Assembly (NCBI GenBank): GCA_025354165.1
Contig: JANXNI010000038.1
Location: forward strand, 31,484 to 95,483
From: Burkholderiales bacterium
GTDB lineage: Bacteria; Pseudomonadota; Gammaproteobacteria; Burkholderiales; Casimicrobiaceae
Reading direction: 5' to 3'
Length of the DNA: 64,000 nt
The notes below the pieces were generated by a model. That model saw only the letters and a list, made by a program, of their open reading frames with translations. It did no database searches and was not told the origin of the DNA. How positions within the stretch are numbered: position 1 is the stretch's first letter; each line of letters starts with the position of its first letter. The position numbers were made by a program, and so were the translations under genes. This document shows, one piece after another, positions 46,966 through 58,821 of the stretch.

Positions 46966-47745
46966 ATGGATCAAAAGAAGCTGGCCCAAATCATCTTCAC
47001 ACTCATCGTAGCCGCCATCGGCGCGTGGCAATATATTGGGGCAAATCGTCATACTGAATCGAGTTTGCCGCCGCCCCCCTCCATGCCAATGCCGCGAGCA
47101 GAATCGCGAGACGGCAGTGCACGAGAATCCCAGTCACAAGCGCCGCGACACGAGCGCGGTGAGCGCGGCGACCGATCCGCGGGGCGCGTCGGTGATTTTG
47201 ACTACTACCTCGTCAGCCTGTCGTGGTCTCCGTCCTACTGCGTTCTGCACCCGGACGATCAGCGGCAATGTGGCAAAGGTTATGGCTTCGTACTGCACGG
47301 CCTGTGGCCGCAAAAGATGAGCGGTGGCTACCCGGAAGACTGCGAATCTACCGAAGCGCTTCCCGAATCGATTGTTCGAAAAACGCTACCTTTCATGCCC
47401 AGCGAAAAGCTCATTCACCACGAATGGACGAAGCACGGTACGTGCAGTGGACTCGGGGCAGAGTCCTACTTTTCGCTTGCTGATCGGGTATTTTCGGCGA
47501 TACGCGTGCCTGTCAAATTCGAGCAGCCGCAAACAGCATTCACAGTCTCTGTCGACGAAGTACTGCGTGATTTCGCCGCCGCCAACGCGCAATTTCCGAC
47601 TGACACTTTCACCGTGCAATGTTCAGGCAATGAGTTGCAGGAAGTTCGCGTGTGCATGAGCACGGACGGCAAAGCACAAACCTGCGGTCGCGGTGTGCGC
47701 TCGCAGTGCCGGGACGGACAAGTGCAGGTTCCCGCGTCGCGCTGA
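46966..47745 (+). CDS. Ribonuclease T2 family endoribonuclease
   Basis: About 259 aa from the ATG at 46966; the track start at 46933 lies in the glnD trailer. An N-terminal hydrophobic helix (LAQIIFTLIVAAIGAWQYIGA) is followed by a 50-residue linker rich in Pro, Arg and Glu, then the T2 domain: SLSWSPSYC, active-site box 1 GFVLHGLWPQ, and active-site box 2 HHEWTKHGTCSG. Six or more cysteines fit extracytoplasmic folding. The lack of a clear cleavage site suggests that it stays anchored to the inner membrane with the enzyme in the periplasm. T2 enzymes degrade RNA for nutrient scavenging. Confidence 0.9.
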   Translation: MDQKKLAQIIFTLIVAAIGAWQYIGANRHTESSLPPPPSMPMPRAESRDGSARESQSQAPRHERGERGDRSAGRVGDFDYYLVSLSWSPSYCVLHPDDQRQCGKGYGFVLHGLWPQKMSGGYPEDCESTEALPESIVRKTLPFMPSEKLIHHEWTKHGTCSGLGAESYFSLADRVFSAIRVPVKFEQPQTAFTVSVDEVLRDFAAANAQFPTDTFTVQCSGNELQEVRVCMSTDGKAQTCGRGVRSQCRDGQVQVPASR

Positions 47746-47763
47746 GCAAGCAAGGTTTGCGGT

Positions 47764-48297
47764 TTATGCCACCAATGCCGGAAACAGTACATCAGTAAAG
47801 CCAAATTTGGTCATATTCTGGATGCGGCGCGGATAAAGTACGCCGTCTAGATGGTCGCATTCATGTTGCACGACCCGCGCATGAAACCCATCAACAATAC
47901 GCTCAAACTCAGCACCTGTGGCGTCTCGCCCTGAATAGCGCAATTGCTCATAACGTGACACCTCACCGCGCAAACCGGGCACAGACAGGCAACCTTCCCA
48001 GCCAGCAGACACGTCATCGCTCAGCGGCTCCAGAACAGGGTTACAGAGCACAGTGAACGGAATATCAGGCGCATCAGGGTAGCGCGGATTTTTGCCGGTG
48101 CCGCCGAAGATCACCACGCGTAGATCAACGCCGATTTGCGGGGCGGCGATGCCTGCACCGTTGGCAGCTTTCATGGTATCGATCAGGTCAGCAACCAGCT
48201 CACGCATTTCTTCGGAGTCAAACATCGATTCCGGCACGGGCGGCGCGACACGCAGCAAGCGCGCTTCGCCCATCTTGAGGATTTCACGAACTGCCAC
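47764..48297 (-). CDS. def: Peptide deformylase
   Basis: A 177-aa metalloenzyme that removes the formyl group from nascent proteins. All three motifs are present: [16 protein letters not shown] and QHECDHLDG (HExxH-like metal site with Cys). Its start is two bases from the end of the mtnP-type gene, so the two are cotranscribed on the minus strand. It is convergent with the RNase T2 gene. Confidence 0.95.
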   Translation of the reverse strand: MAVREILKMGEARLLRVAPPVPESMFDSEEMRELVADLIDTMKAANGAGIAAPQIGVDLRVVIFGGTGKNPRYPDAPDIPFTVLCNPVLEPLSDDVSAGWEGCLSVPGLRGEVSRYEQLRYSGRDATGAEFERIVDGFHARVVQHECDHLDGVLYPRRIQNMTKFGFTDVLFPALVA

Positions 48298-48299
48298 TA

Positions 48300-49052
48300 C
48301 TAGGGCCTATCCTTGTACACCAACGCCAGCGCCGCGATGATCCGCTGCACGCGACCAATGCTCGCGTCGAGCGTGCTGTCGATGTTCTCATGCGAAATCA
48401 TATTGATACTGTTGCCGCAGCCGGCCGCCCAGTTGGACACGACACACAAATGGGCGTAACGGAGCGTCAGCTCGCGCGCCAGCGCGGCCTCTGGCATGCC
48501 GGTCATACCCACGAGGGTCGCACCGTCGCGCGCAATGCGCGCAATTTCTGCCGCAGTTTCCAGACGTGGGCCCTGCGTAGCGCCGTACACGCCCGCTGCG
48601 ACCACGGGCTCACTCACTAACGCCGCGGCGCGCCCGATGGCATCCCGCAACTCATCGCTGTAGGGACGTGTGAAGTCCACATGCACGACATTGCGATCAC
48701 TACCGTCACAAAACGTGTGCTCGCGACCATAGGTGTAATCGATGATCTGATCCGGTACCGCAATCACGCCTGGTCCGGTGTTGTCGGCAATGCCGCCAAC
48801 CGCTGCGACGGCGAGCACGTCAGTCGCCCCAGCCTGCTTCAGCGCCCAGACATTCGCCCGGTAGTTGATGCGATGCGGCGCGTGAATATGGCCCGGGCCG
48901 TGGCGGGCGATAAACAACATCGGAACGTCGTTCATTTCACCAAAAGTGAGGGGGCCGGAAGGCTCGCCAAATGGCGTTCTTGCAATCTCCCGGCGGATCA
49001 CATTCATTTGTCCGAGACCAGCGAGGCCGCTGCCTCCGATTACTGCAAGCAT
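48300..49052 (-). CDS. mtnP: S-methyl-5'-thioinosine / thioadenosine phosphorylase (PNP/MTAP family 2)
   Basis: A 250-aa nucleoside phosphorylase that would cleave the methylthio-nucleoside by-product of polyamine synthesis. Motifs are [43 protein letters not shown], the phosphate/base site [10 protein letters not shown], and [14 protein letters not shown]. The HRINYR region looks more like methylthioinosine phosphorylase than classical MTAP, but specificity cannot be fixed by eye. Confidence 0.87.
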   Translation of the reverse strand: MLAVIGGSGLAGLGQMNVIRREIARTPFGEPSGPLTFGEMNDVPMLFIARHGPGHIHAPHRINYRANVWALKQAGATDVLAVAAVGGIADNTGPGVIAVPDQIIDYTYGREHTFCDGSDRNVVHVDFTRPYSDELRDAIGRAAALVSEPVVAAGVYGATQGPRLETAAEIARIARDGATLVGMTGMPEAALARELTLRYAHLCVVSNWAAGCGNSINMISHENIDSTLDASIGRVQRIIAALALVYKDRP

Positions 49053-49125
49053 GTTTACTTGAGACCGTTACGTTAAAACGCTATTCTCGCAGTATTGACC
49101 CCGTGTCGCGTTCCCTCTCTTACCC

Positions 49126-52374
<3,249 letters not shown>

Positions 52375-52378
<4 letters not shown>

Positions 52379-53472
52379 AGCGAACGCTCGCGCTCATCGG
52401 CGGTGGTCATGCCCACGTCGAGGTGTTGCGGCAACTGGCCGAAAAACCTCCGTTTGACGCCGACGTAGCGCTGTTTAATCCTAGCCCAAGCGTCTGGTAT
52501 TCCGGCATGCTTCCGGGCGTCATAGCGGGGCATTACACGGCCAATGATGCCAAGGTAAACCTCTGGGCACTGTGTCAGCGAGCACGCGTGCGCTTCTTTG
52601 AAACGTCGGTAACCGGGCTCAATGGCGATAACGCATTGCTGGAAGCCGCGCACGGCGAGCGTCATCGTTTCGACTACGCCTCGCTCGACCTGGGCAGCTT
52701 GTCGCTCTCGATTCCGACGGCACCGGGCGCGTACGTCGTCACGGTAAAGCCGATCGAGCCCCTGCTCGCCGCCATCACCGAATTTGACAGCGTGCGTGCG
52801 TCCGGGCTCGTCGTTCGCGTGGTGGGCGGCGGTGCGGCGGCGGTCGAGGTTGCGCTCGCGCTTGCTTTCCGTTGGCGCAGCATGAAAAACCGCCGCGTGT
52901 CGATCGTCACCGCCACCGGATTGCTGGAAGCCTTTCCACGGCGCGTGCGGGCGCTGGCATTGCGCGCCTGCCGCAAAGACGGCGTTGAAGTGCTCGAAAA
53001 CAGCCCTGTCGAACAGATCGAACCTACGCGAATTCGCCTGACCAACGGACAGACCATTGACACGCAATTGACCGTCCTCGCAACTGGCTATGCCCCGGCT
53101 GCGTTGTTGGCAAAAACCGATCTGGCGCGCTCAACCGACGGCAGCGCGCACGTCACGCCAACGCTGCAAAGCTCGAATCACCCACATGTTTTTGCGGCCG
53201 GTGATTGCGCGCATTTGAGCGGCGCAGTGGTGCCGAAATCGGGCGTCTACGCCGTGCGGCAAGGGCCGCTGCTGGCGGCGAACTTGTTGGCGCGATTAAG
53301 CGACAAGCCTTTGGCCGAATATCAGCACAATCCAAATGCGCTGATGCTGCTCTCACTCGGCCGGAAACGCGCTATTGCCAGCCGCAATGGCTTCGCGCTC
53401 GGCGGCGACTGGGTATGGCGCTGGAAAGACAAAATTGATCGCGAGTGGATTCAGAAGTACGCGCCGCCATAG
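52375..53472 (+). CDS. FAD-dependent pyridine nucleotide-disulfide oxidoreductase-like protein
   Basis: A 365-aa flavoprotein starting at TTG 52375. The N-terminal FAD-binding motif is LALIGGGHAHVEVLRQL, the second (NAD) motif VVRVVGGGAAAVEVALAL and the C-terminal FAD motif HPHVFAAGDCAHL. GGGHAHV and SVWYSGMLPGVIAGHY recall the selD-associated NADH dehydrogenase-like group; no selD is in the window. Substrate and electron acceptor are unknown. It ends just before palindromic element E. Confidence 0.82.
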
Positions 53473-53480
53473 TTCTGGCG

Positions 53481-53601
53481 GATCAATTTATTCGTTAAAT
53501 GACGGTTGATTGGGGGCTAGAGCGCCGAATCGTCAATAGTCGAGTATTGCAAAATATCAGTTTCAGCCCGGTACAGCAGTGCGTTCAGATAAAAGCTGAT
53601 C
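53481..53601. repeat. Palindromic dispersed element, copy E
   Basis: The left arm GATCAATTTATTCGTTAAATGACGGTTG continues to GGGGGCTAG; the right arm is TTCAGCCCGGTACAGCAGTG, then GATAAAAGCTGATC. The midpoint is beside TCGA at 53540-53543. It lies between two convergent genes, and its right end holds two of the three stop-codon bases (53600-53602) of the YchJ-family gene. Confidence 0.8.
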
Positions 53602-53986
53602 AGCTTTCGACCGCATCGACATATTGCCAGCGGCCGTCAGTGCGCGCAAATCGGCTCAACTCATGCAAACGATCCGCCGGACCACCTCCGGGCGGCTTGC
53701 TGCGGGCAACGAATTCCACGAAGCCCTCTGCGTCCGACGTCGTCCACGCGCGCTTGACGGTCAGACCAAGCCACTTCACGCCGGAATCAAAGCGCTCCAA
53801 CTTTTCTGGTCGCGTTGACGCATGCCAAGTGCCCAGCACGTAGTCACGCAGACCTAGCACATAGGCGCTGTAGCGCGAGCGCATGAGCGCCTCGGGCGTT
53901 GGAGCCAGCAAATACAGCAATCCTGCGTGATAGCGGCCACAGCACGCCTCGTACGCTGCCCCCGAACCGCACGGGCACACCACCAC
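53600..53986 (-). CDS. YchJ-family SEC-C motif protein (UPF0225)
   Basis: A 128-aa protein. The N-terminal SEC-C zinc-binding motif CPCGSGAAYEACCGRYH is followed by an NTF2-like domain (PEALMRSRYSAYVLGLRDYVLGTWHASTRP ... GFVEFVARSKPPGG ... HELSRFARTDGRWQYV). This matches the YchJ family, whose function is not established. It ends within element E, and follows the SDR gene by six bases, so it is probably the last gene of the beta-oxidation unit. Confidence 0.9.
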   Translation of the reverse strand: MVVCPCGSGAAYEACCGRYHAGLLYLLAPTPEALMRSRYSAYVLGLRDYVLGTWHASTRPEKLERFDSGVKWLGLTVKRAWTTSDAEGFVEFVARSKPPGGGPADRLHELSRFARTDGRWQYVDAVES

Positions 53987-53992
53987 TGCTCG

Positions 53993-54895
53993 CTAGCCCG
54001 CGCGCAGCTTGGCTTTCAGCGATGCGCTGATCTCTGGTCGCTCGGCGAAAGGATCGGTTGGATTGCGCATTTCGGTGATGTCCGTCATGCGCGTGGCGAC
54101 GTTACCGAGTGCGTTCGGATGACTGAAAATGTAGAACTTTTCGTTCTCAATCGCGTGGAACACGCGCTCCGCGATCATCGGCGCCGTGATCTTGCCGGAG
54201 CTCACAGCCTTGCTGCTTTGTGCCTGTGCGACGAGTTGCGACAGGGTCGGGCCGGTATCGTTTTTCATGTCCGCCGGGCGATTGCGATGCGAATTGGCGA
54301 TGCCTGTCGCGACAAAATATGGGCACAACACGGCGGCCGTGACCTGATCGCTCACCAGCTTCAAGTCCTGATACAGCGTTTCGCTGATCGCCACCACTGC
54401 ATGTTTGGACGCGTTGTAAACACCCATCGTCGGCGCATTTAACATGCCCGCCATCGACGCCGTGTTGACGATACAACCGCGATAGTCAGCTTCCGCTTTT
54501 GCGCGCTCCAGCATCATCGGTGTGAACGCCTTGATGCCGTACACCACGCCCATCACATTCACGCCCATCACCCATTCCCAATCCTTGAGCGTGTTCTCCC
54601 AGATCAATCCGCCGGAGCCAACGCCAGCGTTGTTGAACACCCAGTTCGGCGCACCGAAACGGGCTTGGGTCGCGGCTGCTAGCGCCTCAATCTGCTCATG
54701 CTTCGACACGTCCACACGTTGCGCCAAAACCTGCACACCCGCCGCGACCATTTCGCTGGCTGCTGCATCGAGCGTAGCCTGCTCCACGTCAGCCAGCACA
54801 AGGTTGTAGCCACGTGACGCACCGAGTCGCGCAAACTCAAGTCCGAAGCCGGAACCAGCACCTGTGATGACCAGCGTTTTTACCGTTCCGCTCAT
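53993..54895 (-). CDS. Short-chain dehydrogenase/reductase 1
   Basis: A 300-aa NAD(P)-dependent SDR. The cofactor motif is TGAGSGFGLEFA, NNAG is in WVFNNAGVGSG, and the catalytic Ser and YxxxK are in NTASMAGMLNAPTMGVYNASK. It overlaps the upstream MDR gene by four bases. In this cluster it may act on a fatty-acid or alcohol intermediate; the substrate is not deducible. Confidence 0.9.
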   Translation of the reverse strand: MSGTVKTLVITGAGSGFGLEFARLGASRGYNLVLADVEQATLDAAASEMVAAGVQVLAQRVDVSKHEQIEALAAATQARFGAPNWVFNNAGVGSGGLIWENTLKDWEWVMGVNVMGVVYGIKAFTPMMLERAKAEADYRGCIVNTASMAGMLNAPTMGVYNASKHAVVAISETLYQDLKLVSDQVTAAVLCPYFVATGIANSHRNRPADMKNDTGPTLSQLVAQAQSSKAVSSGKITAPMIAERVFHAIENEKFYIFSHPNALGNVATRMTDITEMRNPTDPFAERPEISASLKAKLRAG

Positions 54896-55902
54896 GCCAG
54901 TTTCACCAATTGTTTACCGAAGTTTTTGCCTTTGAGCAGATCGAAGAACGCCTGCGGTGCACTGGCCAAACCATCGGCAATCGACTCACGAAATTTGATC
55001 TTGCCGGTGGCGACGAGCCCACCCAATTCGCCTAACCCTTCGGGCCACAAATTCAAATGCTCGGAGACAATAAAACCCTGAATCTTCAGGCGTGACTGCA
55101 GGATCAGTTGCGGCGCAGCCATCGGAATCGGTGTGCCGTTGTAACCCGAAATCATCCCGCACAACGCGATGCGTCCGAAGCCATTCATACGCAGCAAAAC
55201 GGCGTCCATAATCGTGCCGCCGACGTTTTCAAAATGGCAGTCAATACCGCGTGGCGTCACCGCTTTTAGCGCCGCATAAAAGTCCGCTGGCTCGGGGAAT
55301 GCCTTGTAGTCAATGCATTCGTCAAAGCCCAGTTCATCGCGAACATAGGCGCACTTATCCGGACCACCGGCGATGCCGACGACATGCATGCCCTTCAGTT
55401 TCGCGAGCTGCCCGACGACTGATCCCACAGCCCCTGAAGCCGCATCCACGCAAACGGTTTCGCCCGCTTTTGGCTCGCAGATTTTCATGAGCCCGTACCA
55501 GGCCGTCATGCCCGGCATGCCGACACTACCTAGGTAAGCCGACAGCGGAATGTGCGTCGTGTCAACCTTGTTGACATCGCCTTTGCCGGTTGCCGTTGAG
55601 TACAGCTGCCAGCCGCCGAAACCGGTGACCTTGTCGCCAACCGCGTACTTCGCATTCTTCGACTCAACGACCTCGCCCACTGTACCGCCGAGCATTGTTT
55701 CGTTGAGCGCTTGCGGCTGCGCGTAGCTCTTGGCATCGCTCATGCGACCACGCATGTACGGATCAAGTGACAGGAAGTGATGCTTCACGCGAAGCTGGCC
55801 GTCTTCGAGCGGCGCGAGTGGCGCTTCTTCGAGGCGGAAATTGTCGGCACTTGGCGCGCCAACGGGACGGGATGCGAGTACGATGCGTTGATTGGTTGTC
55901 AT
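54892..55902 (-). CDS. NADP-dependent zinc-independent MDR oxidoreductase (prostaglandin reductase/CurA-like)
   Basis: A 336-aa medium-chain reductase without zinc ligands. Landmarks: HHFLSLDPYMRGRM, GMPGMTAWYGLM, the cofactor loop AASGAVGSVVGQLAKLKG, and DCHFENVGGTIMDAVL. This subgroup reduces alpha,beta-unsaturated ketones or aldehydes with NADPH. It lies six bases after the second SDR gene and overlaps the first. Confidence 0.88.
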   Translation of the reverse strand: MTTNQRIVLASRPVGAPSADNFRLEEAPLAPLEDGQLRVKHHFLSLDPYMRGRMSDAKSYAQPQALNETMLGGTVGEVVESKNAKYAVGDKVTGFGGWQLYSTATGKGDVNKVDTTHIPLSAYLGSVGMPGMTAWYGLMKICEPKAGETVCVDAASGAVGSVVGQLAKLKGMHVVGIAGGPDKCAYVRDELGFDECIDYKAFPEPADFYAALKAVTPRGIDCHFENVGGTIMDAVLLRMNGFGRIALCGMISGYNGTPIPMAAPQLILQSRLKIQGFIVSEHLNLWPEGLGELGGLVATGKIKFRESIADGLASAPQAFFDLLKGKNFGKQLVKLA

Positions 55903-55908
55903 GATTTT

Positions 55909-56706
55909 CTACGCTCCGGTTACGACTGAAACGCCACCGTCCACGGCGAGCGTCTGGCCCGTGATGTGCTTGCCAGCGTCTGAGGCAAACAGGAGCGTAA
56001 CGCCCTTTAAATCTTCGTCGTCGCCAATGCGCTTCAATGGCGCATGCTTGGCAATTGCCTCGAATCCACCCGCCATTTCCGAGATACCTTTGGTCATCTT
56101 GCTGGGGAAGAAACCCGGCGCAACGGCGTTCACACGAATACCGTATTTACCCCATTCCGAAGCTAAAGTCTTGGTGAAGTTAACCACCGCGCCCTTGGAC
56201 GTGTTGTAAGCAATTGTGGTCATGAATTCCGGATTGCCGTTGAGTCCCGCAATCGACGCCACGTTAATCACACTGCCCGTTTTGCGCGGAATCATGCTCG
56301 CCTTACCGATCGCCTGCGTGAGCACGAAAATGCCGCGAATGTTTAAATTCATCACCTTGTCCCATGCTTCAATCGGATGATCTTCAGCGGGCGCACCCCA
56401 ACTCGCTCCCGCATTGTTCACGAGAATATCGACTTCGCCCAACACCTTAAGTGCCGCAGTCGCGAGCGCCTGCGCTCCTTCTGCGGTGCCGCAATCAGCG
56501 GCTATGGCGGAGGCGTTGATACCCGCCGCTCTAAGCTCCGCGACCGCCCCATCCAGCTCGCCTTGCTTCCGGGCTGAAATGACAATGGTTGCTCCAGCTT
56601 CTCCCAGCGAATGTGCCATTTGCAGCCCAAGCCCACGCGAGCTGCCGGTGACGAGGGCGCGTTTGCCGGTGAGATCAAACAGAGTTTTAATGTTGCGAGC
56701 GGTCAT
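55909..56706 (-). CDS. Short-chain dehydrogenase/reductase 2
   Basis: A 265-aa SDR with TGSSRGLGLQMA, NNAGASWG and the catalytic SIAGLNGNPEFMTTIAYNTSKGA (YNTSK). The C-terminus GQTLAVDGGVSVV is typical of classical FabG-like SDRs. It follows the acyl-CoA dehydrogenase gene by 12 bases, so it probably acts in the same lipid pathway. Confidence 0.9.
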   Translation of the reverse strand: MTARNIKTLFDLTGKRALVTGSSRGLGLQMAHSLGEAGATIVISARKQGELDGAVAELRAAGINASAIAADCGTAEGAQALATAALKVLGEVDILVNNAGASWGAPAEDHPIEAWDKVMNLNIRGIFVLTQAIGKASMIPRKTGSVINVASIAGLNGNPEFMTTIAYNTSKGAVVNFTKTLASEWGKYGIRVNAVAPGFFPSKMTKGISEMAGGFEAIAKHAPLKRIGDDEDLKGVTLLFASDAGKHITGQTLAVDGGVSVVTGA

Positions 56707-56718
56707 GGTGATGTCCTC

Positions 56719-58617
56719 CTAGAAACTGTCAATAGCCAGATTGGCACAAGTCAAATCGCGCGAACTGACCACCGCCAGCCACGCATCAATTTTCGGTAAT
56801 TCGTAATGGAAAAAGTAGCGCACGGCGGCGAGTTTGCCATCTTTGAATGCGCTTTGTTCGGCTGGCAAAGATTGCACGACATCCAGCCAGACCCACGCCA
56901 GAACTGTGTGCCCGAAAGCCTGCAAATAAGGCGTTGCGTTCGCCAGTGCTTCGGTCGGATTACCGGTTGACCACGCAGATTTGGTTGCAGCGCCAACGCG
57001 TTGCAGCGCACGTGCTAGCGCCTGGGCGTGATCTGCGAGCGCAGGCACATGCATCGCGCGCATGATCGTGTCGTTCATCTTGGTCGCGAGCAACGTAAGG
57101 CCTTTGCCGCCGTCCATCACCACTTTGCGCCCAAGCAAATCTAGCGCCTGAATGCCGTGCGTGCCTTCGTGAATCATGTTCAGGCGGTTATCGCGCCAGA
57201 ACTGCTCCACCGGAAAGTCCCGCGTGTAGCCGTAACCGCCGTGAATCTGGATCGCGAGCGAATTCGCCTCCAGACACCATTCGCTCGGCCAGCTTTTGAC
57301 GATGGGCGTCAGCACTTCAAGCAAGAGTTTTGCCTCCGCCGCAGCGTCAGTTTCGCCCGTGTGCGTCTCGTCAACCAATTTCGCGCAGTAAAGCGCCAGC
57401 GCCAGCGCACCTTCGCAATACGCCTTTTGCGCGAGCAACATGCGCTTGATGTCGGCGTGCTCGATGATGGGAACCGGGCGCTGTGCCGCGTCCTTGCCTG
57501 TGCCAGTGATTGGACGCCCTTGCGTACGCTGCTTCGCGTAATCAAGCGACGCTTCATAACCCGCCATACCCAGCATCGTGGCGGCGAGACCCACGCCAAT
57601 GCGCGCCTCATTCATCATATGAAACATGCAGGACAAGCCCGCGCCCGGCTTGCCGACGAGATAGCCAATCGCGCCTGCCTTGCCGTCCGGTTTGAACCTA
57701 CCTTCACCGAAATTCAGCAACGCATTCGTCGTGCCGCGCCAACCACATTTGTGATTGAGGCCCGCTAGCGAAACGTCGTTGCGTTCACCGAGCGTCACAC
57801 GTGTACCGATTGGTTCTGCCCCCTCTCCCCTCGCGGGAGAGGGTTGGGGTGAGGGGGCTGGTAGCGTCACCAAAAACTTCGGCACGATGAACAGCGAAAT
57901 CCCTCGCGTCCCCGGAACCAGTTTGCCATCCACATCAGGAATTTTGGCAAGCACCAGATGCACGATGTTCTCGGTGACTTCATGCTCGCCGCCCGAAATC
58001 CACATCTTGTTGCCAGTGAGGCGATAACGCGGACCGAGCGCATCGCCCGCATCCTCAAGCACAGCCTTCGTAGCAACATCCGAGAGCGATGAACCCGCCT
58101 GCGGTTCCGACAAACACATCGTGCCCATCCAGCGCCCGGAAAACTCGTTCTTCGCGAAGACTTCCTTCTGTTTTTCAGTGCCGTGCGCCATCAGCAAATT
58201 CGCGTTGCCAACGGTCAACATTGCCCAACTGATGCTCACCGACGCCATGCTGAAAATCGCGTTCGCCGAGGCTTCAACCGTGTACGGCAACTGCATCCCG
58301 CCCAACTCGTAATCCTGCGCCGCCGCCAACATACCCGAGCCCGCATACGCCGCGAACGCATCATGCGTCGCCTGCGGCAGGACCACCTTCTCGCCGTCGA
58401 AATGAGGCTCCTGCAAATCAACCAAACGATTGAACGGCGCGAACTTTTCTTTCGCGATTTTCTCGGCGGTGTCGAGCACTGCACCGAACGTCTCCGCGTT
58501 GTGATCAGCAAAACGCGGACGCTCGCACAGCGTCTCCACCTTAAGCCATCGATGAAGCAAAAAATCCAGTATTGCGCGCACCCGTTGTCTCCGTTCTGGG
58601 TAGTTGGGTTTGTTCAT
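56719..58617 (-). CDS. Acyl-CoA dehydrogenase with an in-frame repeat insertion
   Basis: A 632-aa FAD-dependent acyl-CoA dehydrogenase of the long type (about 600 residues) found in beta-oxidation clusters. Landmarks are GTMCLSEPQAGSSLSDV, LNHKCGWRGTTNALLNFGEG, GYGYTRDFPVEQFWRDNRLNMIHEGTHGIQALDLLGRK (catalytic Glu region) and a C-terminal extra domain. Between FLVTL and GERNDVSLAG about 24 residues (PAPSPQPSPARGEG...) are repeat-encoded. Without them the sequence reads straight through and fits the family. The start codon abuts palindromic element F. Activity is probable, because the insertion lies in a surface loop region, but this is an inference. Confidence 0.92.
   Translation of the reverse strand: MNKPNYPERRQRVRAILDFLLHRWLKVETLCERPRFADHNAETFGAVLDTAEKIAKEKFAPFNRLVDLQEPHFDGEKVVLPQATHDAFAAYAGSGMLAAAQDYELGGMQLPYTVEASANAIFSMASVSISWAMLTVGNANLLMAHGTEKQKEVFAKNEFSGRWMGTMCLSEPQAGSSLSDVATKAVLEDAGDALGPRYRLTGNKMWISGGEHEVTENIVHLVLAKIPDVDGKLVPGTRGISLFIVPKFLVTLPAPSPQPSPARGEGAEPIGTRVTLGERNDVSLAGLNHKCGWRGTTNALLNFGEGRFKPDGKAGAIGYLVGKPGAGLSCMFHMMNEARIGVGLAATMLGMAGYEASLDYAKQRTQGRPITGTGKDAAQRPVPIIEHADIKRMLLAQKAYCEGALALALYCAKLVDETHTGETDAAAEAKLLLEVLTPIVKSWPSEWCLEANSLAIQIHGGYGYTRDFPVEQFWRDNRLNMIHEGTHGIQALDLLGRKVVMDGGKGLTLLATKMNDTIMRAMHVPALADHAQALARALQRVGAATKSAWSTGNPTEALANATPYLQAFGHTVLAWVWLDVVQSLPAEQSAFKDGKLAAVRYFFHYELPKIDAWLAVVSSRDLTCANLAIDSF
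57799..57870. repeat. 72-bp in-frame palindromic repeat insertion within the acyl-CoA dehydrogenase gene
   Basis: The core CCCCTCTCCC-CTCGCGGGAGAGGG-TTGGGGTGAGGGGG forms a hairpin. The 8-mer AGCGTCAC occurs at 57791-57798 and again at 57863-57870, so the segment from the end of one to the end of the other is exactly 72 bp (24 codons). The pattern is that of a small repeat unit inserted with target duplication; translated repeats reading PSPQPSPARGEG are familiar from proteobacterial genomes. Confidence 0.85.
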
Positions 58618-58733
58618 CAGCTTTTTCGTGAAAGCGCCGCTGTATTGGGGGTAAGGTCAGAAACGTGCATTGGTCGACTATTGATCATTTATGCCCCTAG
58701 CCCCAGTGCAATACACGTTTCAGAGAAATGTTG
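58618..58733. repeat. Palindromic dispersed element, copy F
   Basis: The left arm CAGCTTTTTCGTGAAAGCGCCGCTG runs to GGGGGTAAG; the right arm is CCTAGCCCCAGTGCAATACACGTTTCAGAGAAATG. The midpoint is TCGA in GTCGAC (58673-58678). It directly adjoins the ATG of the acyl-CoA dehydrogenase gene (CAT at 58615-58617), so it forms that gene's upstream region. Confidence 0.82.
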
Positions 58734-58738
58734 CTCGC

Positions 58739-58818
58739 GTAGGGTGGACACCCAACGGGGTCCACCATCGGTCGTACGCCACCCCCGTTCGGCGGAACCG
58801 CAAGCGTTCCACCTTACA
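58739..58818. repeat. GC-rich double-hairpin repeat between beta-oxidation genes
   Basis: GTAGGGTGGACACCCAACGG then GGTCCACC gives a stem GGTGGAC/GTCCACC (58743-58749 with 58760-58766). It is followed by a related CCACC...GGCGG and GTTCCACCTTAC section. It resembles a type of short intergenic repeat common in proteobacteria. It lies between the hypothetical gene and element F. Confidence 0.5.
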
Positions 58819-58821
58819 GCG

